In this document: positions 1 to 5,478 of the stretch, piece after piece
Layout: the number at the start of each line of letters is the position of its first letter
Numbering within the stretch: position 1 is the first letter of the stretch
Origin: Gemmatimonadota bacterium
GTDB taxonomy: Bacteria > GCA-2686955
Length of the DNA stretch: 5,478 nucleotides
Reading direction: 5' to 3'
Assembly (NCBI GenBank): GCA_026991065.1
Contig: JALXCG010000520.1
Span: 1-5,478 of the forward strand
Translations under genes and position numbers: made by a program
The notes under the pieces: generated by a model
What the model saw: only the letters and a program-made list of their open reading frames with translations
The model's database searches: none
Told to the model about the DNA's origin: nothing

Positions 1-1679
1 CCCAACGAGAGCGGGATCGAGGGATCGATCGACACTGCACGCCGGCAATGGTTGCAAAGAGTGCGAACCAGTCGCTGGGCAACGATGATGTTGATCGCGT
101 GAGCGATCAGGAAGGGCTCGATTCCCAACTTGTAGAGCCTGGAGACTGCCGAAGGCGCATCGTTGGTGTGCAGAGTGGAGAAGGTCAGATGGCCGGTGTT
201 GGCGAGTTTGATGGCGATGTCGGCGGTGGTCTTGTCGCGCATCTCTCCAACCATGACGATATCGGGGTCATGGCGAAGGATGGCGCGCAGCGCCTGCTCG
301 AAGTTCAGCTTTGGATTGAGCTTGACCTGGCGGGCGCCGGGAATGATGTACTCCACGGGATCTTCGACGGTTATCGCGTTCAGAGAGGGGTTGAGCACGC
401 GGTGCAGCGCCGCGACCAGGGTCGTCGATTTCCCGCTCCCGGTTGGCCCTGTGAGAATGATGATCCCTTGCGGACGCCGCACGGCGCTCTCGAAATCCTG
501 CCGCGCCTGCTCAAGAAAGCCGATCGCCTCAAGATCCGTGATCAGCTTGCGATCGTCGAGCACCCGCAGCACGGCACTCTCCAGCCGGCGCCGATTCTCC
601 TGGCCAACGATCGGTAGAATCGATACCCGAAAGCGGATGTTGTGCCCGTCGATATCCCGCTGGATATATCCATCCTGGGCGGCATCACGCTCAAAACGGT
701 CGACGTTGCGCGCGCGATCCTTGACCACCGCGATGATCGCCTCCGGGTTCAGCCCGTTCTGCTCCAGCCACAGTTGTAGTCGGCCATCCACGCGAAAACG
801 GATCTGCACACCATCCACACCGGATGGCAGGATGTGAATATCACTGGCACCGCGCCGCACAGCTTCGAGAAGGCAGCCTTCCACCAGATTGGTGAGCGCG
901 GAGTGATGGATCTCGATGACCTCCTCCGGTTCGCTCTCCTCGGTGCCGGAAAACTCCTCGTCAACTTGTCCAAGATCGCGCAGGTATCGGTTGTCGTCCT
1001 GTATGGCCCGATCAAAGAACTCGCGCACCCTGGCGCGTGGCGCGAAAAGCAACTCATAGCGCGCCAGTCCCATCTGCCGCGTAAGACGCACAATCCGCGG
1101 ATCCGTGGGAACCGGAGTGGCCAGCCGCACGGGCGTGCCGTGCCGGTCGCGGTCGGCGAAGGGCGCCAGCGGTACATCACGCAGTTCCGCCAATATCTCG
1201 TCGGGGAGGTCCATCAGGAATCGAATGGCGAACTCCAAGGCATCGTCGGGCACCGCCTCTTCGCTGAGTTCGACCTCCTGAAACCCATACATGGAAGCGA
1301 TTTCCCGGGCCACCGCATCTTCGGGGACCCCACACTCCATGGTCAGAATCTCGCCCAAGCGCCGGCGTGAATCCGCCCCCTCCCCGCTTTGAATCTGCAG
1401 CGCCCGCTGCAACACGTGCTCGCCGATGATCCCGCGCTTGACCAGGCGTGTGCCGATGCGATCGGTGGCTTTGATCTCCAGCCGCCGATCCTGATCCGTC
1501 GTCCGATACTGCGCCGGTTCGCCCACCGAACCCGGTGCCGCCGCCAGCACTTCGAGATCCGAGTCGCTCCGGTGGGACGACATCGACGACACCCGCGACA
1601 CTGTCGGCGTGGCCTCCACGGGGGTCTCGCCAGGAGTATCCGCGCCTTCTCCGCGCCTGGATGCGAAGGGCAGCCTCAA
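1..1679 (-). CDS. pilB: PilB/GspE-type assembly ATPase, C-terminus cut off by the window
   Basis: Cytoplasmic hexameric ATPase that powers extension of type IV pilus or type II secretion-type filaments by acting on the PilC/GspF platform. 559 codons are visible. Counting from the TTG at 1679, residues about 72-140 resemble two repeats of the MshEN/GspE N-terminal domain. ASDIHI (278-283) opens the N2 domain. Then follow Walker A GPTGSGKST (411-419), the Asp box EDPVEY (439-444), Walker B RHDPDIVMVGEM (469-480) and the His box TGHLTFSTLHTND (495-507). CNHC (542-545) is the first half of the tetracysteine zinc motif found in PilB/GspE and absent from PilT, so this is an extension motor. The TTG start overlaps the platform gene's TGA as TTGA, with GGGA seven bases upstream. 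An ATG at 1583 is the alternative. Oddities are a Ser/Arg-rich N-terminal extension of about 70 residues, an acidic stretch near 241-256, and about six extra residues after RFRVSILP (349-356). Whether it is a pilus or secretion motor is not settled by sequence; the neighbouring pilin favours a pilus. Confidence 0.95.
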   Translation of the reverse strand, partial: MRLPFASRRGEGADTPGETPVEATPTVSRVSSMSSHRSDSDLEVLAAAPGSVGEPAQYRTTDQDRRLEIKATDRIGTRLVKRGIIGEHVLQRALQIQSGEGADSRRRLGEILTMECGVPEDAVAREIASMYGFQEVELSEEAVPDDALEFAIRFLMDLPDEILAELRDVPLAPFADRDRHGTPVRLATPVPTDPRIVRLTRQMGLARYELLFAPRARVREFFDRAIQDDNRYLRDLGQVDEEFSGTEESEPEEVIEIHHSALTNLVEGCLLEAVRRGASDIHILPSGVDGVQIRFRVDGRLQLWLEQNGLNPEAIIAVVKDRARNVDRFERDAAQDGYIQRDIDGHNIRFRVSILPIVGQENRRRLESAVLRVLDDRKLITDLEAIGFLEQARQDFESAVRRPQGIIILTGPTGSGKSTTLVAALHRVLNPSLNAITVEDPVEYIIPGARQVKLNPKLNFEQALRAILRHDPDIVMVGEMRDKTTADIAIKLANTGHLTFSTLHTNDAPSAVSRLYKLGIEPFLIAHAINIIVAQRLVRTLCNHCRRAVSIDPSIPLSL

Positions 1680-3022
1680 TGGTAGATCCCGGGTGGTGTC
1701 GGATGAATCATCGCGGTTTCCGACGACACCACAGTGATCCCAACCATCACGATGGTGATCAGGAGCGCGCTCCAGATCTGCACCAGATCGACCACTGCCT
1801 TAAGGCGATAGGTGGTTTCCGATTCGTAGTAGTTCGCTAGTTGCAGGGCGGTCTTGCGCAGAGTTCCGGTTTCCGCGCCGGTTCGCAGTCGAGATATTGC
1901 GGTTTGGGTAAAGATGCCTGTGCTCTCCAGGGCTTCAACAAAGCCGGTTCCAGTGCGGACCATGCGCGGCAGAACCTCCTCCTTGATGCGTTTTTCGAAA
2001 TAGCGGTTTTGACACGACTCCGCGGCGACCCGAATCACCTCAATGTTGTCCCCCGAACCGCTGTAGGTCGCATGGAACACGCGGCAGAAAATCTCGATCG
2101 CGGTTTTCTGCAGGATGGATCCGATCACCGGAACCTTGAGCGAATACTCATCCAGCCAGAGCCTGCTCCGCGGGTGACGAAACACCAGAATGCCTCCGGC
2201 CAGGATCGCGAACAGGCCGCCAGCGATCGCAAGATGATGGGCAAAGACATAGTCCTTGAACGCGAGCGTCGCTCCCGTCATGGGCGGCATTTCGATCTTG
2301 TACTTGATCAGCAGATCGGCGGTCTTCGGAAAGATGTAGCCAACATAGAACCAAATCACGCCGAGCAAGGCCAACGCCGTGAACATCGGCATGAGCAGAG
2401 CCGAGCGCATCATCTTGCTGAATTCCGCGCGCCGCTCCAGGAACTTGGCGGCGGATTCATAGACTTCCACCATGTTGCCACTGGTCGAGGCGATGCCGAG
2501 CATATAGGCGGGAAAACGCCCAAATATGCCCTTGTGCTTGCCAAAGACCTCGTGACCGCTGCGGCCGTCTTTCAAGTCGCTCTGGATCTCTTCCAGCGCT
2601 TCGCGCATGGCGCGATTGGGGAAATCGTTCTTCAAAAGGGAGAGGATCTCGTCGTACGGCAAATGCTCGCGCAGAAGATCCGCGGAGAGCCGCATGAAAG
2701 TCACAACATCCCGGAAAGAGGGCTTGAACAGCGGTCCGAACCAACGTGGCCGCACAGCTTCAACCCGATAGCCGGCCTTCACCAGCGCCGCTTCCACCTC
2801 GGCGGCGGTAAACGCCTTCTGCTCCCCCTTGATTACACTACCGGTGGCCCGCCGGGCTCTGAAGCAGAACGTTTTGCGCTGCTGAACGCCGGTCAAACGC
2901 AAGGCTTTCGACCGAGCAATCTCGGTTGCGCGGCGCCGCGCTTCCCGCCCGTTGGCGCAATGCAGAATCCCGGTGACCGGGCGATTCCGCGTGTTCACTC
3001 CTTGGTATCGATATACTGGCAT
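1676..3022 (-). CDS. pilC: PilC/GspF-type inner-membrane platform protein
   Basis: Polytopic inner-membrane protein on which the assembly ATPase acts to push pilin subunits into the growing filament. The protein has 448 residues, slightly longer than the usual 400 or so. It shows two GspF-type cytoplasmic domains, about 103-210 and 308-410. The second has the typical run ending in GAETGTLRKTALQLANYYE. Predicted membrane segments lie near 209-232, 262-281 and 413-433. The N-terminus is unusual: the family's short motif (aromatic, G, then V..G, then E.A...A) seems to occur twice, at 4-46 and again at 60-92 (GSVIKGEQ, then a helix ending AGYRVEAVRP). ATG 3022 is preceded by a purine-rich AGAGAG, a modest ribosome binding site. 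The stop overlaps the ATPase start by four bases, so the two are probably translationally coupled. The gene lies 233 bases after the pilin-like gene. Family identification is secure; pilus versus secretion role is inferred from context. Confidence 0.93.
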   Translation of the reverse strand: MPVYRYQGVNTRNRPVTGILHCANGREARRRATEIARSKALRLTGVQQRKTFCFRARRATGSVIKGEQKAFTAAEVEAALVKAGYRVEAVRPRWFGPLFKPSFRDVVTFMRLSADLLREHLPYDEILSLLKNDFPNRAMREALEEIQSDLKDGRSGHEVFGKHKGIFGRFPAYMLGIASTSGNMVEVYESAAKFLERRAEFSKMMRSALLMPMFTALALLGVIWFYVGYIFPKTADLLIKYKIEMPPMTGATLAFKDYVFAHHLAIAGGLFAILAGGILVFRHPRSRLWLDEYSLKVPVIGSILQKTAIEIFCRVFHATYSGSGDNIEVIRVAAESCQNRYFEKRIKEEVLPRMVRTGTGFVEALESTGIFTQTAISRLRTGAETGTLRKTALQLANYYESETTYRLKAVVDLVQIWSALLITIVMVGITVVSSETAMIHPTPPGIYH

Positions 3023-3082
3023 GGTCTCTCTGCCTGGCTGAGTTTGTGCCGGCGATCACCCCGAGACACTGATCTTGCCGCT

Positions 3083-3108
3083 CCCTAGTCCACCCGACCC
3101 TCCGCCCC
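3083..3108 (-). other. Putative G-quadruplex motif in the pilC leader
   Basis: On the minus strand four G runs (3108-3105, 3100-3098, 3095-3093, 3085-3083) are separated by loops of 4, 2 and 7 bases. This satisfies the usual G3+N1-7 pattern. The motif sits about 60 bases upstream of the pilC start, in the RNA-sense strand. Formation and function are unproven, and high GC raises the chance rate. Confidence 0.4.
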
Positions 3109-3172
3109 GCTCAATCCGCTTCTCTCTCGGACTGCGGCGCGCGATCACACATTGCTCGATGTTGGCGAAGGC

Positions 3173-3205
3173 AATCCCCGAGAAGCTCGACACTTCCCGG
3201 GGATT
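3173..3205 (-). promoter_or_regulatory. 13-bp hairpin downstream of the pilin-like gene
   Basis: In minus-strand RNA, AATCCCCGGGAAG pairs with CTTCTCGGGGATT around a seven-base loop. It forms an unbroken 13-bp stem with one G-U wobble. On the plus strand the same position is an A-C mismatch, so the structure fits transcripts running from pilin into pilC. It begins 50 bases after the pilin stop. There is no U tract, so it is not a textbook intrinsic terminator. An attenuator, an RNA-processing site or a 3' stabilizer for pilin mRNA fits better. Confidence 0.55.
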
Positions 3206-3255
3206 CTGCCTGCCCCCGGCCCCCTACCGAACCGGGAGAATCCTACTCGCTGGTG

Positions 3256-3669
3256 TCATCGATCAGTGACCGACAGGGAAGCCCCCGATGGCGTCACCGT
3301 GCAAAGAACCGTCACCGGTGTGGAATTGCCATCCGCATCTTCCACGCCAACGCCCTGGATCACGACCAGCGTGTCATTCCCCGCCGTGGAGATTGAGAGC
3401 GTGCCGTTGTCATTGGTCGGCGTCGAGGTCAACTTGGCGATTCCGGCGGCATCCGCGGTCAAACCGGTGAATGACTTGCCGCCGCCTCCCATGCTGGTCG
3501 GCTTGCGGAAGTACTGCTGCGCTCGCGAAGCGATATTCAGCAAGTCATTCGATACGGCGTCGAGATTGGCGTTCGCGGCATTTTCGTTGAACATCGTGAT
3601 ACCCACCACGGTCGCAATACCGACGATGATGGCGCCCAAGACGATAAGAAGGATTTGTTGCTGGCCCAT
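3256..3669 (-). CDS. MGQQQ-type pilin-like protein
   Basis: Small membrane-anchored protein of 137 residues, probably the filament subunit of the system encoded downstream. It starts MGQQQ and runs straight into one hydrophobic helix (6-27, ILLIVLGAIIVG and on). An amphipathic helix with Asn/Ala pattern follows (28-53), then KPTSMGGGG (56-64) and a Thr/Gly/Val-rich, beta-type C-terminal domain with a single Cys (123). This is pilin architecture, but the leader is not canonical: there is no basic leader, no G-F-T-L-x-E site and no Glu at +5. If cleavage occurs after Gly2, +1 to +3 are Gln and +5 is Leu. GGAG lies eight bases before ATG 3669, an excellent ribosome binding site that fixes the start. 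I recall uncharacterised proteins with the same MGQQQ start and KPTxMGGGG-like motif in other bacteria but cannot verify this here. Role as filament subunit is inferred from architecture and from pilC/pilB neighbours. Confidence 0.85.
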   Translation of the reverse strand: MGQQQILLIVLGAIIVGIATVVGITMFNENAANANLDAVSNDLLNIASRAQQYFRKPTSMGGGGKSFTGLTADAAGIAKLTSTPTNDNGTLSISTAGNDTLVVIQGVGVEDADGNSTPVTVLCTVTPSGASLSVTDR

Positions 3670-3677
3670 GCGTGTAT

Positions 3678-3681
3678 CTCC
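3678..3681 (-). promoter_or_regulatory. Strong ribosome binding site for the pilin-like gene
   Basis: GGAG on the minus strand, eight bases before ATG 3669. It is the best Shine-Dalgarno match in the window, as expected for an abundant structural subunit, and it supports the very short MG- leader as the true N-terminus. Confidence 0.75.
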
Positions 3682-3704
3682 AGGGGGAAGGCATTGAGTG
3701 GAAC

Positions 3705-3751
3705 CACCGCACTTCGGTGTTCCTCCGAGACGCGAGGCCTCGGCGCTCTCG
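3705..3751 (-). other. Paired dyads in the pilin leader
   Basis: Two small inverted repeats lie between the candidate promoter and the ribosome binding site. CACCG/CGGTG (3705-3709 with 3715-3719) has a five-base loop. A larger imperfect dyad has outer arms CGAGA/TCTCG (3726-3730 with 3747-3751) around the 10-bp palindrome CGAGGCCTCG. They could fold in the 5' untranslated RNA or bind a dimeric regulator. No identity is claimed. Confidence 0.35.
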
Positions 3752-3764
3752 CTACAGTGCGGTC

Positions 3765-3782
3765 TTGCACGGCGCGTACCAA
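3765..3782 (-). promoter_or_regulatory. Candidate sigma-54 (-24/-12) promoter of the pilin-like gene
   Basis: The minus strand reads TTGGTACGCGCCGTGCAA. GG (3780-3779) and GC (3768-3767) are separated by exactly ten bases, as in the sigma-54 consensus TGGCACG-N4-TTGCA, with two mismatches in those fixed positions. Transcription would start near 3755, giving a leader of about 86 bases. Sigma-54 control with an NtrC-type activator is well known for type IV pilins in other bacteria. No good sigma-70-type box was found in this stretch. Confidence 0.42.
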
Positions 3783-3820
3783 TTCACGCTTTCTCGCAGT
3801 CCGCGGCGTTCAAGTAATTG

Positions 3821-3830
3821 GACGGCCGTC
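3821..3830. promoter_or_regulatory. 10-bp palindrome, candidate operator
   Basis: Perfect palindrome GACGGCCGTC about 66-75 bases upstream of the inferred pilin transcription start, with partial flanking symmetry (AAGT at 3812-3815, ACTT at 3831-3834). The position suits an activator or repressor site. A GC-rich palindrome of this size may also be chance. Confidence 0.28.
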
Positions 3831-4027
3831 ACTTATCCTTGACGGTTTGCGGCGGGGGCACAGCCCAGCGAAAAGGGAGATTGCCCAAGTCTTGAGCAGC
3901 CGCTACTGCGGTCTGATGTGCGGCCCCGCCCCAAGCCGGCGCTCGCGTGAAGCGGCGAGCAGCTTATTCCCCAACAACTTATGAACCTGGCGACAAATTG
4001 CTTCCGGGATCTACCGGGCATGATTAG

Positions 4028-4073
4028 GGCGGCTGCGCGATTCCCACCGTTGAACCGCGCTTGAACAGCCGCC
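4028..4073 (-). terminator. Dyad after the helicase-like gene, possible terminator
   Basis: On the minus strand GGCGGCTG (4073-4066) pairs with CAGCCGCC (4035-4028). An inner CGCG/CGCG pairing (4059-4056 with 4039-4036) extends the stem. It lies 51 bases after the stop at 4124 and before the pilin promoter region, a natural place to end the upstream transcript. No U tract follows, so it could equally be a factor-dependent stop or a stabilising 3' hairpin. Confidence 0.35.
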
Positions 4074-4123
4074 ACGCGAAAGGAACGGAGGACCACAGCG
4101 GGAATCGAGGTTCTGCTCTTCCT

Positions 4124-5478
4124 CTATTCGAGCAGCGCGTTGAGCAAAGCGATGGCCCCGCGGCGCGTCTTCTGGTCGTAGTCCGGTTCGGGCAGTTGGA
4201 GACGCGCGGGACGGACCGGAGGCCCCATATTCCCAGCTTCCAGGTCAGCCAGGGCATCGCGCAGCAGGTCCGGCAGGAGTTCAAGAGCGGCAACCGCCGC
4301 ACCGGTGCCGAATGGAACTGCCTCGTGCAGGAAGACCCCCCCGCCATCAAACCCAGCGTGGGAAGGGTAGGCGGCGGCCACAACCTCGCCGAAAAAGCGA
4401 GCATCAATCCGCCAAAGCAGCCGCGAGCGGAGCAGGTGTGCGATGCATGCCAGCGCGGCCCCATATTCCGCACCAACGGCAATCGCTGCCTGGGCTGTGG
4501 CCGGCTGAAAATCGAGCCACATTGCTGTAGTCGGATAGGCGGTGGTGAAGGGCGGATCGAGTTCCATGCGTTCGGCCTTGCGACCACCGGTCTTGATCAA
4601 ATCATAGGATGAAACAGCATCAAACACTTCAAGGCGACCCAAAACCGGCAGAGAGCCATCGGCAAGCGGCGGTCGTGTTTCCCGTACTTCGAGGATTTCG
4701 TGGTGACGCCTTAACTGCGGCCTGGTCGCACGGCCAGCAGCAATTGCGCGGCGCTTTTCAAAGGTCACCCGTACCTCGCGCTCCTCCTGATCGACCGCGC
4801 GAACGCGCAGGGGTTGGTCCGCGATATGAAAGATCGCCCCCGGATGCGCGCGAAAAGCCAACTCTCCGTGCGAGAGCGTGCCGAGAAGCTCTGAGCGCCG
4901 TCCATGGGTCAGAACACGAAATGGCTCCCGCTCGATCAAGTCAGGTTGAATCAGCAGCTCGATCGGCTCCCACCCCTGATAGCGCCAGGCTTCACCGTGG
5001 CGCCCCTCTTCCGCCCGCTCCTCGCGTACCAGGCGCCGATCAAAAGGTGCCAAACGCTTCCACGCTCCAGGTCCAAACCAACGGTCATCCGCGCGCACAA
5101 AGGGTGCTTCGGCGCTGGCGGCGAGCAGATGATCGAGGTAAATCGCTTCCGATGCCGGGTCACACGCAGCGTAGCGGGCAGATGGAACAGGATGCGCTTC
5201 GATCCAAGCCGCGGCCTCAGGCGAGCGAACAATCCAGACGCCGCAGGCCATGGGCGGAGCCTGCCCCGGCCGCAGTCGTACCACCGGGACCGAGTGTGCG
5301 GCGGCGCCCAAAGCAGCCCGGATCGCCTTGACTGTGGCGCGACGTTGCTTACCGCCGACACTCCCCGCACTCTCCTGGACGATAACCCACGGAACTGTAC
5401 GCCGGGCGGGAGCCTCTTCTCCGCGGTCTGAATGAGTCAGGAGCGTGGCCCGGGCGCCGAGCAGAGACCGCCCATGGT
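4124..5478 (-). CDS. MrfA/Hrq1-like helicase C-terminal region (DUF1998-like), N-terminus outside window
   Basis: About 450 residues of an open frame enter from the right edge and end at TAG 4124. Numbering from the first visible codon, the order matches the region after the helicase core in MrfA/Hrq1-type DNA-repair helicases. A segment IYLDHLLAASAEAPF...WFGPGA (about 112-138) is followed by HPGAIFHIADQPLRVRAVD (about 211-229), then a beta-rich stretch ending TTAMWLDF. The end is a DUF1998-like GGGVFLHEAVPFGTG...LLPDLLRDAL (from about 378). Family members usually end with four zinc-binding cysteines. Here the equivalent stretch reads GNMGPPVRPARLQ with none. No QxxGRxGR (helicase motif VI) is seen in the visible upstream part either. 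The protein may be a divergent or non-catalytic relative. A TTG at 5311 could start a shorter protein, but the frame stays open with coding-like composition to the edge. No functional link to the pilus genes is evident. Confidence 0.6.
   Translation of the reverse strand, partial: HGRSLLGARATLLTHSDRGEEAPARRTVPWVIVQESAGSVGGKQRRATVKAIRAALGAAAHSVPVVRLRPGQAPPMACGVWIVRSPEAAAWIEAHPVPSARYAACDPASEAIYLDHLLAASAEAPFVRADDRWFGPGAWKRLAPFDRRLVREERAEEGRHGEAWRYQGWEPIELLIQPDLIEREPFRVLTHGRRSELLGTLSHGELAFRAHPGAIFHIADQPLRVRAVDQEEREVRVTFEKRRAIAAGRATRPQLRRHHEILEVRETRPPLADGSLPVLGRLEVFDAVSSYDLIKTGGRKAERMELDPPFTTAYPTTAMWLDFQPATAQAAIAVGAEYGAALACIAHLLRSRLLWRIDARFFGEVVAAAYPSHAGFDGGGVFLHEAVPFGTGAAVAALELLPDLLRDALADLEAGNMGPPVRPARLQLPEPDYDQKTRRGAIALLNALLE

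Larger units (their letters stand above)
3023..3255 (-). other. Structured intergenic region between pilin-like gene and pilC
   Basis: No supportable gene lies here. On the pilin transcript the order after the pilin stop is a long perfect hairpin (3205-3173), a G-rich quadruplex-type motif (3108-3083) and then the pilC ribosome binding site. No convincing second promoter was found; TTGAGC and GACTAG about 18 bases apart is too weak to call. The spacing is large for an operon of interacting proteins, and its RNA structures suggest it tunes expression between pilin and the assembly machinery. Confidence 0.5.
3670..4123 (-). other. Gene-free region upstream of the pilin operon
   Basis: This 454-base stretch separates the helicase-like gene from the pilin operon. 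From right to left it holds a strong dyad just after the helicase-like stop (4073-4028), a small 6-bp dyad (3941-3946 with 3955-3960), the palindrome GACGGCCGTC (3830-3821), the candidate sigma-54 promoter and the structured pilin leader. Short open frames are present on both strands but lack recognisable domains or good ribosome binding sites. I see no RNA gene. Confidence 0.5.

Noticed and set aside
48-837. Plus-strand open frames opposite the ATPase
   Set aside because: They overlap the Walker A, Walker B and His-box coding sequence in antisense and contain no motifs of their own.
1841-3088. Long plus-strand open frame of 415 codons opposite pilC
   Set aside because: It is antisense to a clearly identified platform protein, has charged and repetitive composition without a recognisable domain, and arises from GC-rich codon structure.
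3173-3205. Calling the hairpin an intrinsic terminator
   Set aside because: No U tract follows the stem on the minus strand, so only a general regulatory or 3' structure role is claimed.
3652-3669. A canonical type IV prepilin cleavage site
   Set aside because: The N-terminus has no basic leader and no G-F-T-L-x-E or QxSxE-type motif. Only a possible cut after Gly2 remains.
3833-4096. Minus-strand 87-codon frame between the helicase-like gene and the pilin gene
   Set aside because: There is no recognisable domain and no convincing ribosome binding site, and it spans the dyads and upstream promoter region, so it is more likely noncoding.
4024-4587. Minus-strand 187-codon frame overlapping the helicase-like gene
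   Set aside because: It is an out-of-frame shadow. The in-frame product continues through the region with family-like motifs, while this frame is Arg/Pro/Ser-rich without motifs.
4609-5331. Plus-strand 240-codon frame opposite the helicase-like gene
   Set aside because: It is antisense to a better-supported gene. Its Arg/Pro/Gln-rich composition is typical of GC-driven shadow frames.
1-5478. tRNA, rRNA, CRISPR array, insertion sequence or prophage signals
   Set aside because: I saw no cloverleaf, regular direct repeats, transposase motifs or flanking inverted repeats in the window.

Overview
The window is GC-rich bacterial DNA with every supported gene on the minus strand. It covers a compact type IV pilus-like assembly locus plus the end of an unrelated helicase-type gene. 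Both outer genes run off the window. The composition and the unusual pilin suggest a Gram-negative bacterium, perhaps from a poorly cultured phylum. I cannot name the organism from the sequence.

Layout in the direction of transcription (right to left). (1) 5478-4124: the C-terminal part of a large protein resembling the C-terminal region of MrfA/Hrq1-type DEAD/DEAH helicases (DUF1998-like end), apparently without the family's zinc-binding cysteines. (2) 4123-3670: a 454-base gene-free stretch with a strong dyad after the helicase-like gene, a 10-bp palindrome, a candidate sigma-54 (-24/-12) promoter and a structured leader. (3) 3669-3256: a 137-residue pilin-like protein that starts MGQQQ and has one hydrophobic N-terminal helix but no canonical prepilin leader and no Glu5. 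(4) 3255-3023: a 233-base intergenic stretch with a 13-bp hairpin that is continuous only in the minus-strand RNA, and a G-quadruplex-type motif. (5) 3022-1676: a PilC/GspF-type inner-membrane platform protein whose N-terminal motif appears to be present twice. (6) 1679-1: a PilB/GspE-type assembly ATPase, overlapping the platform gene by four bases and cut off at the left edge inside its tetracysteine zinc motif.

Taken together, the pilin-like subunit, platform protein and extension ATPase are the core parts needed to build a filament or pseudopilus, encoded as one probable operon. The inferred logic is that a sigma-54-type promoter drives abundant pilin, and RNA structure behind the pilin gene lowers expression of the platform and motor genes. 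The non-canonical pilin is the most unusual component. No prepilin peptidase, secretin, alignment proteins or retraction ATPase is visible here.
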